A program made the position numbers and the translations under genes. Positions 58,782-64,000 of a stretch of 64,000 nucleotides of DNA are shown one piece after another. Origin of the DNA: Devosia sp. SD17-2 (GTDB lineage: Bacteria; Pseudomonadota; Alphaproteobacteria; Rhizobiales; Devosiaceae); NCBI RefSeq assembly GCF_029201565.1, contig NZ_CP104002.1, positions 3,179,001 to 3,243,000 of the forward strand. The letters are read 5' to 3'. The notes beneath the pieces were generated by a model. The model saw only the letters and a list, made by a program, of their open reading frames with translations. It was not told the origin of the DNA and made no database searches. How positions within the stretch are numbered: the first letter of the stretch is position 1; the number at the start of each line of letters is the position of its first letter.

Positions 58782-60212
58782 TCATGGGTTAGCGGTACGC
58801 ACGGGGCTTCCCAGGCGGGCCGCAGGCAGGCGGAGCTCGACCAGCAACCCACCCAGCGCAGAGCGCTTGAGTTCCAGGCTACCGCCGTACACATCGACCA
58901 GTTCCTTGACGATATCCAGTCCAAGTCCTGTTCCGGGTGTTTTCTCGTCCAGCCTGACACCGCGACGCAACACTTTCTGGGCGTCTTCCTGGGTGAGGCC
59001 CGGCCCGTTGTCGTCGATCCGGACCAATAACATGTTGCCTTTGGGGCTGCGCTCACTCGAAAGGCGTACTCCCACCTGGCCCTTGGACCATTTGCAGGCA
59101 TTATCGAGCAGATTTCCCGCCATTTCCTCGAGATCGGCCTCATCGCCGCGGAACCAGGCGAGCGAGGCATCCGGGCGCTGGAAGGCGATGGTGACATCAG
59201 GATGGATTTTGCGCATGACGCGGGTCAGCCGGAGCATGACCATGGTCGCATCGGCCTTCTTGCCGACCACCGAGGTGCGCGCCGCCAGCCGGGCCCGCTC
59301 GAGATAGGTCGAGACCATGGTGCTCATCTTCTCGGTCTCGGCGTGCACCACATCGGCCAGTGCGCCCTTGCTGGCAGCGGACTCATTGCGCAGCACCGCA
59401 ATGGGCGTCTTCAGCCCGTGGGCGAGATTGCCGACCTGGCTGCGCGCCCGCTCGATGATCTCGGTGTTGGAGCGGAGCAGTTCGTTGACCTCTTCGGCCA
59501 GTGGGGCGAGCTCGGTGGGATAAGTGCCGGTGATATTGGGGCTCTCGCCTTCGCGCACGCTTTCGATCGCGCCGCGCAATTGACCAATGGGCCGCAGCGC
59601 AATGCGCGCGATGATGGCGCTCATGATGGCGAGCATGGCGCCCACCGCGCCGAGCACGATGAACGCCTGGCCGCGAAACTCACCGACGAGCCCAAGAATT
59701 TCGGTCAGATTGCCGGCGACGACGATGTGATAGTCCTGACCATCCAGCCGCACCACGCGATCGACAATGCGCAATTGCGTGCCGAAAGCGTCGCTGACCA
59801 CGCCAGTGCGTCGTCCCTGGGCATCGGGATTGGCATCGAGCCGGGGCAGATCGATGCCGACGACGGAGGTGGAAAGATTGATCAGTGCGCCCTGCCCGTC
59901 CCGGATGATCCAGTACCAGCCGGAGCGCGGCCGGTCGAAGCGTGGATCGGGCAAGGCGATGTCTGGCGCGCGGGGATCTCCCTCATCAAGGAGAACGCCG
60001 GTCAGGCCCTCGACGTGAAAATCCAGCGTCTCGGACAGGGTGGTATCGAGCGCGCGCGAATAGAGATCGGTGAGCAGGAACCCGGTGGCCACCAGCGCGA
60101 TCACCAGCCAGCCGGCGGTGATCGAAAAGAGCGAGACGGCGATCGACCCCTTGCGCAGCCAGTCGACCGGCTTTGTCGGCTCCACCGGCTCTGTTGCGGC
60201 CTTGTTTTCCAA
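58782..60212 (-). CDS. feuQ: Sensor histidine kinase FeuQ-like
   Basis: The protein is 476 residues. Two membrane helices (about 30-50 and 180-200) flank a periplasmic sensor of about 130 residues. A HAMP region follows, then the H-box VGNLAHGLKTPIAVLRNE, and an ATPase domain with NLLDNACKWSKG, DDNGPGLT and GTGLGLDIVKEL. It is the partner of the OmpR-type regulator encoded immediately upstream, 11 bases away. In rhizobia FeuQ/FeuP controls the osmotic response and cyclic glucan export; here this is inferred from the regulator's similarity. Confidence 0.85.
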   Translation of the reverse strand: MENKAATEPVEPTKPVDWLRKGSIAVSLFSITAGWLVIALVATGFLLTDLYSRALDTTLSETLDFHVEGLTGVLLDEGDPRAPDIALPDPRFDRPRSGWYWIIRDGQGALINLSTSVVGIDLPRLDANPDAQGRRTGVVSDAFGTQLRIVDRVVRLDGQDYHIVVAGNLTEILGLVGEFRGQAFIVLGAVGAMLAIMSAIIARIALRPIGQLRGAIESVREGESPNITGTYPTELAPLAEEVNELLRSNTEIIERARSQVGNLAHGLKTPIAVLRNESAASKGALADVVHAETEKMSTMVSTYLERARLAARTSVVGKKADATMVMLRLTRVMRKIHPDVTIAFQRPDASLAWFRGDEADLEEMAGNLLDNACKWSKGQVGVRLSSERSPKGNMLLVRIDDNGPGLTQEDAQKVLRRGVRLDEKTPGTGLGLDIVKELVDVYGGSLELKRSALGGLLVELRLPAARLGSPVRTANP

Positions 60213-60223
60213 TGCCGGGACGC

Positions 60224-60883
60224 TCAGTCTTCAGCGATCTGGTAGCCCAGCCCGCGCACGGTCTGGATGCAGTCGTCCGGCAGCTTCTTGCGCAGGCGAC
60301 CGACGAACACTTCGATCGTGTTGCTGTCGCGGTCAAAATCCTGGTCGTAGAGGTGCTCGGTCAGTTCCGTGCGGGAAATGACCTTGCCCTTGTGGTGCAT
60401 GAGATAGCTCAGCAGCCGCAGTTCGTGGCTGGTCAGCTTGATCGACTGACCATCGACCGTGACCTTGCCGGACCGCGCATCGAGCCGTACCGGACCGGCG
60501 ACGATCTCATTGCTGGCATGGCCTGCGGCGCGACGCACAAGGGCGCGCACGCGAGCCAGCACTTCTTCCATGTGAAAGGGTTTTGCGACGTAGTCATCGG
60601 CGCCGGCGTCGATCCCCTGCACCTTGTCGCTCCAGCGATCGCGCGCGGTCAGCAGCAGCACGGGCATAGTCTTGCCGGCGCGGCGCCATTCTTCAAGAAC
60701 GGACAGGCCGTCCATGCGCGGCAGGCCGATATCGAGAATGACGGCATCATAAGGCTCGGTGTCGCCGAGAAAGTGCCCCTCTTCGCCATCCATGGCCACG
60801 TCGACGGCATAACCCGCTTCTGTCAGGGCGTCCTTGAGCTGACGGTTGAGATTGACGTCATCTTCTACGACCAGAACCCGCAT
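60224..60883 (-). CDS. feuP: OmpR-family response regulator FeuP-like
   Basis: A 219-residue regulator. The receiver has LVVEDDVNLNRQL, the phosphoacceptor in VILDIGLPRMDG, and the Lys in VAKPFHMEE. The winged-helix output domain ends DRDSNTIEVFVGRLRKKLP. The whole reads very close to rhizobial FeuP (EGHFLGDTEPYDA and RRAAGHASNEIV segments). Phosphorylation by FeuQ would allow DNA binding. It is the second gene in a unit with the PepSY-like protein upstream. Confidence 0.92.
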   Translation of the reverse strand: MRVLVVEDDVNLNRQLKDALTEAGYAVDVAMDGEEGHFLGDTEPYDAVILDIGLPRMDGLSVLEEWRRAGKTMPVLLLTARDRWSDKVQGIDAGADDYVAKPFHMEEVLARVRALVRRAAGHASNEIVAGPVRLDARSGKVTVDGQSIKLTSHELRLLSYLMHHKGKVISRTELTEHLYDQDFDRDSNTIEVFVGRLRKKLPDDCIQTVRGLGYQIAED

Positions 60884-60903
60884 CGAATACCCCTACTGAG
60901 ACG

Positions 60904-61203
60904 CTATTGTGCACTCAGAACGAGGTTTTGCGCCTGTCCATCGGCAGAGAGCACACCGATCACATATACCAACCTGCCCCCCTCGTCACAAACCTGAACG
61001 TTGAGAATTTCGGCGCTGGGATCCACCCCGGCCGAGACGAGCACGGTGTCGAGCGACATGATCTGCCCGGTCGCCACAGCTTCCTGGATCTGCCGCTTAT
61101 CGAGGCAGGTCTGAGCCTGCGCGCCACCGGTGCCGGACACAGCCAAAGCGAGCGACAAGGCCAGCGCGGCAGCAGCAGATGGTTTGGGAGCATGTGTTCT
61201 CAT
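60904..61203 (-). CDS. Small exported PepSY-like protein
   Basis: The protein is 99 residues. A signal peptide (AAALALSLALAVSGTGGAQAQ) precedes a domain with one Cys at each end and the pattern GQIMSLDTVLVSAG...AEILNVQV...LVYVIGVLSADGQ, which follows the PepSY beta-alpha-beta layout. Small PepSY proteins encoded next to two-component genes often modulate the sensor. The ATG at 61203 is followed after 20 bases by feuP. An inhibitory role toward FeuQ is an inference. Confidence 0.75.
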   Translation of the reverse strand: MRTHAPKPSAAAALALSLALAVSGTGGAQAQTCLDKRQIQEAVATGQIMSLDTVLVSAGVDPSAEILNVQVCDEGGRLVYVIGVLSADGQAQNLVLSAQ

Positions 61204-61299
61204 GAGGCCGACACTAGCGAGCCGATACTGAATGGGACATGAATATGGCAAGCAAAGCGATAAAAGATCAGGCGGCTAATTCGACACTATAAGCGCAGA

Positions 61300-61339
61300 T
61301 TGACTATCCCTGTCCAGCAGTCTAGCGTGAACGTTCACG
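61300..61339 (+). promoter_or_regulatory. Promoter and LacI-type operator of the ugpC-like gene
   Basis: TTGACT at 61300-61305 and TAGCGT at 61323-61328 are spaced by 17 bases and fit a sigma-70 promoter. The perfect 14-bp palindrome CGTGAACGTTCACG (61326-61339) overlaps the -10 box and the expected start. A central CG dyad of this kind is typical of LacI-family operators, and a LacI-type regulator gene lies at 63296. AGGGA before the ATG at 61355 is the ribosome site. Confidence 0.7.
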
Positions 61340-62019
61340 GATGGAGGGACCGGGATGGCGAGCGTTGAACTTGCAGGTGTCGTAAAGTCATTTGGCAACT
61401 TTCCCGTAATCCACGGCCTGGACCTCGCAATCGAAGACGGATCTTTTACCGTCTTTGTCGGCCCGTCGGGCTGCGGAAAGTCCACCCTGTTGCGCATGGT
61501 GGCGGGCCTCGAAGATGTGAGCGACGGCGAGGTCAGGATCGGTGGAGCCGATGTCACCGACGCCGACCCCGTGGCGCGCGGCATCGCCATGGTCTTCCAG
61601 AACTATGCGCTCTACCCTCACATGAGCGTTCGCCAGAATATCGGCTTTCCATTGCGGATGCAGGGGGTCGATCGCAAGACCGTAGCGCAGCGGGTCACAG
61701 AGGCCGCCGAAGTCCTGCAGCTTCAAGACCTGCTCGAGCGCAAGCCGGCTCAGCTGTCCGGTGGGCAGCGGCAGCGCGTGGCCATCGGCCGGGCGATCGT
61801 GCGCAACCCCGACGTTTTCCTGTTCGACGAACCCCTGTCCAATCTCGATGCCGAGCTGCGGGTGTCCATGCGGGTGGAAATCGCCAAGCTGCACAAGGCG
61901 CTTGGCACGACAATGATCTATGTCACCCACGACCAGACCGAGGCGATGACGCTGGCAGACAAGATCGTCGTGCTGCGCGCCGGCCGCATCGAGCAGGTCG
62001 GGTCACCAGCCGAACTCTA

Positions 62020-62861
62020 GGTCACATACCCATTAACGGGATTCCCAAAGTGCTGCTGTTGTGATTCCTTCCCTTTGGTGGACAGGAGGTGATGATGGCG
62101 CGTTTTGATCTTACGGATTTTGAGTGGTCTGTGATCCAGCCGCTGCTTCCGACGAAGGTGCGCGGCGTTCCGCGCGCCGATGACCGGCGTGTTCTGAACG
62201 GCATCTTCTGGCGGCTTCGCACGGGCGCGCCCTGGGCCGACATCCCGACGCGGTATGGCCCGCACACGACCTGCGTGAACCGCTTCAACCGGTGGCGCAG
62301 GGCCGGCCACTGGGCGCGCATTCTTGACGCTGTATCAGCCGCTTACAATGGCGACGTGCAGATGATCGACTCGTCCTCGATCCGGGTTCACCAGCACGCC
62401 GCCAACGGTCAAAAAAAGACGAGCGATCCCGTTGCATGGGTCGTTCGCGCGGCGGCCTGACCACCAAGATCCATGCGCTGGTCGATGCCCAGGGGCGGCC
62501 GATCCAGCTCAAACTGACCGAAGGCCAGGCCCATGATGGGCGATCAGCAGCGGACATGTTTGCCACCCTGTCCGCTGGAAATATCCTGCTCGCAGACCGA
62601 GCCTACGACAGTGATGCCCTGCGCAGCACCATGGCCGAGCGCGGTGCATGGGCCAATATCCGCGCCATGCCCAACCGCGTGCAAACCTTCCCATTCAGCC
62701 ACTGGGTCTATCGCCAGCGCAACGCTGTCGAACGTTACTTCAACAAACTCAAACACTTCAGGGCAATCGCAACCCGATACGACAAGCGAGACGACAATTT
62801 CCTGGCATCAGTCCAACTCGCTTCAATCCGTATCTGGTTGCGAAGTTATGAGTCGGTCACC
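62020..62861 (+). mobile_element. IS5-family (IS427-like) insertion sequence, copy 2
   Basis: The 842-bp element is flanked by TA at 62018-62019 and 62862-62863. It is apparently identical to copy 1 and in opposite orientation, 5.1 kb away. It interrupts ugpC at codon 222 of the original frame. The target is CTAC, not the CTAG used by copy 1. Confidence 0.95.
62095..62460 (+). CDS. IS5-family transposase ORF A (copy 2)
   Basis: The frame is the same as in copy 1. AGGAGG at 62084-62089 fixes the ATG at 62095. The slippery run of seven A is at 62411-62417, read as CAA AAA AAG in frame 0; a -1 shift there continues with DERSRCMGRSRGG in the ORF B frame. The first DDE Asp is in MIDSSSIRVHQ. Confidence 0.93.
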   Translation: MARFDLTDFEWSVIQPLLPTKVRGVPRADDRRVLNGIFWRLRTGAPWADIPTRYGPHTTCVNRFNRWRRAGHWARILDAVSAAYNGDVQMIDSSSIRVHQHAANGQKKTSDPVAWVVRAAA

Positions 62862-63260
62862 TACACCAACCCCGCCACGCTGTTTGTTGCCGGCTTTATC
62901 GGCTCTCCGCGAATGAATTTCCTCAAAGCCCGGTACGCGGATGGAAGGATCGAACTGGCCAATGGGGTATCCTGGCCAGTTCCTCCCCTTGCCGAACAGC
63001 CGCTAGACATCCTGGTTGGGTTGCGTCCGGAGCATTTCGTGCCCGGACCTGAGGGCGTCACACTACCCTTGGCCGTTGATATCGTTGAATATCTCGGCGG
63101 CACGCGCTATGTCTACGCCACGCTGGGAGAGGGTCAGGTCATTATTGAAGACCGCGGTGCGGAAGATATGGCATCGGGCCAGATCCATGACTTCGCAGTG
63201 GACATATCCAAAGCTCTGTACTTCACACCAGCAGGCGAACGCCTGCGCCCGATTGCATAA
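62436..63260 (+). CDS. Transposase ORF B fused in frame to the UgpC C-terminal domain
   Basis: The ORF B frame (142 residues) does not stop at the IS end, because the base after the TA duplication is C (TAC). It reads on through the last 132 codons of ugpC to TAA at 63260. Counted from the first ATG the chimera is 274 residues; with a frameshift from ORF A it would be longer. Whether a fused transposase works is open. The second and third DDE residues are intact (NILLADRAYDS, RNAVERYFNK). Confidence 0.88.
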   Translation: MGRSRGGLTTKIHALVDAQGRPIQLKLTEGQAHDGRSAADMFATLSAGNILLADRAYDSDALRSTMAERGAWANIRAMPNRVQTFPFSHWVYRQRNAVERYFNKLKHFRAIATRYDKRDDNFLASVQLASIRIWLRSYESVTYTNPATLFVAGFIGSPRMNFLKARYADGRIELANGVSWPVPPLAEQPLDILVGLRPEHFVPGPEGVTLPLAVDIVEYLGGTRYVYATLGEGQVIIEDRGAEDMASGQIHDFAVDISKALYFTPAGERLRPIA

Positions 63261-63295
63261 TCCGTGATTATTTTCTCGCCAAAGCCTTTTGTCCG

Positions 63296-64000
63296 ATGAC
63301 ACGCAAAGTGACGATCAATGACGTTGCCGCTGTTGCCGGCGTCTCGCGTGGCGCGGTCACCCGTGCGCTCAACGACAAGGGCGACATCAGCCAGGAAACG
63401 AAGACGCGCGTGCTCGAAGTGGCTGCGCGCCTCGGCTATCGGCCGAGCCGTTTTGCGCGCAATTTTGCCGCCCGGACCAAGTCCGTGGCCATTGGCTATG
63501 TGGTGGCCTCGTTTCGAAACCCCTACTACACCGACCTCGCGGCAGACATTTTGCAGGAAGCCAAGCGGCGCGGCTGGCATGTCGTGATCACCGCGACTGA
63601 AGGCGTGGACGAGGAAGAGGCCCTCGAATTACTGCGGGATCAGGTCGACGTCATCGTCGGGCACATCACTGTCCCGCAGGATCGGATCAAGGTTATCGCG
63701 CGCGGATTGCCTGTAGTTCTGCTCGAAAGAACCAGCAGGATCGCCGGCATTCATTCCATCAACCTCGACTGGCGCGCCGGCGTCAAGGTCGCGATCGAGG
63801 CGCTGTATGCGCGGGGCGCCCAGCATATCGGCATGATCGATTCCGGCTACAGTCTCAAGACGAGCACCAGTTACCTGCCCTCAGAGCGCCGGCAGTATTT
63901 CGAAGAAGTCGTCAGGCCGCAATCGCGCGGTGCCGTGGTCTGGGGTGTGGAAACTTTCGCCGGTGGCGGGGAAGCCCTCAAGACCCTCCTTACGACGCAT
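63296..64000 (+). CDS. LacI-family transcriptional regulator (partial, C-terminus outside window)
   Basis: The frame is open from the ATG at 63296 to the window end (235 codons). The N-terminus is the LacI helix-turn-helix, TINDVAAVAGVSRGAVTRAL, followed by a hinge with AARLGYRPSRFARNFAA. The rest is the start of the periplasmic-binding-protein-like effector domain (VAIGYVVASFRNPYYTDLA). It begins 35 bases after the ugpC stop on the same strand, so it is probably a member of the same operon, and the palindrome at 61326 is its likely operator. The effector would be a sugar. Confidence 0.92.
   Translation, partial: MTRKVTINDVAAVAGVSRGAVTRALNDKGDISQETKTRVLEVAARLGYRPSRFARNFAARTKSVAIGYVVASFRNPYYTDLAADILQEAKRRGWHVVITATEGVDEEEALELLRDQVDVIVGHITVPQDRIKVIARGLPVVLLERTSRIAGIHSINLDWRAGVKVAIEALYARGAQHIGMIDSGYSLKTSTSYLPSERRQYFEEVVRPQSRGAVVWGVETFAGGGEALKTLLTTH

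Larger units (their letters stand above)
61355..63260 (+). pseudogene. ugpC: Sugar ABC transporter ATPase (UgpC/MsmK type), split by an IS
   Basis: The gene is in two parts, 61355-62019 and 62864-63260, which join in frame into a 353-residue protein when the 842-bp IS and one TA are removed. The first part has Walker [11 protein letters not shown], signature LSGGQRQR, Walker [16 protein letters not shown], and the H-loop [10 protein letters not shown]. The second part begins YTNPATLFVAGFIGSP and carries the C-terminal TOBE-type regulatory domain. It would energise import of a sugar or glycerol-phosphate. Because TA plus the first G of the IS makes TAG (62018-62020), the first part ends after 221 residues. 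The permease and binding protein are not in the window. Confidence 0.9.

Overview
The window is a GC-rich, densely coded stretch of an alphaproteobacterial chromosome, most likely from the order Hyphomicrobiales and probably Devosia-like. I infer this from family composition and from recall of similar proteins, not from a search. The pointers are a FeuP/FeuQ-type two-component pair, an HWE-family sensor kinase, a PleC/DivJ-like kinase, the ccmI-ccmE-ccmF-ccmH cytochrome c cluster, a DUF2865 protein and a TIGR02281-type retropepsin. I saw no rRNA, tRNA or CRISPR array.

Layout. Positions 1-12 kb are mostly minus-strand housekeeping genes: a partial membrane-anchored protein, citramalate synthase, two tandem GFA-fold proteins with a VOC protein, cysS, an FAH-family hydrolase, gltX overlapped tail-to-tail by a DUF2865 gene, nadE and an outer-membrane barrel. 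At 12-14.5 kb a lone receiver protein converges on an HWE kinase. At 14.6-21.3 kb lie class II DAHP synthase, gor, a DUF2059 protein, rpiA, an L,D-transpeptidase, moaA and an Lrp-type regulator with two palindromes in its upstream region. At 21.5-31 kb are a membrane sensor kinase, cobT and cobS (divergent), an aspartic protease, dusA, a universal stress protein with a CRP/FNR-like box, a sugar kinase, NDH-2 and a DMT transporter. At 32-46 kb are a GH2 beta-mannosidase, an EAL protein with a degenerate GGDEF domain, two tandem ABC exporters with a palindromic repeat family at their 3' ends, pepN and a PAS sensor kinase. At 46-53 kb are glnE and the translationally coupled ccmIEFH operon.

The accessory and most changed part is 53-64 kb. 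Here sit a two-gene flavoprotein pair resembling a reduced sarcosine-oxidase system, a conserved protein of unknown function, a lipoprotein, feuQ-feuP with a PepSY-like small protein, and a sugar-type ABC ATPase gene (ugpC-like) followed by a LacI-type regulator that runs off the window. Two identical 842-bp IS5-family (IS427-like) insertion sequences lie in opposite orientation. One sits inside the stop codon of the flavoprotein gene and rebuilds it. The other cuts ugpC in two. The element carries no stop codon of its own for transposase ORF B; the stop comes from the target site. In the ugpC copy the target does not supply one, so the transposase frame runs on into the ugpC C-terminal domain.

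Functional links. The ugpC promoter carries a perfect 14-bp palindrome overlapping the -10 region, which fits control by the adjacent LacI-type regulator. The ccm operon, NDH-2 and the CRP/FNR-like box before the stress protein point to a respiratory lifestyle with oxygen-responsive control. Most intergenic regions are short, and many start codons overlap the previous stop.
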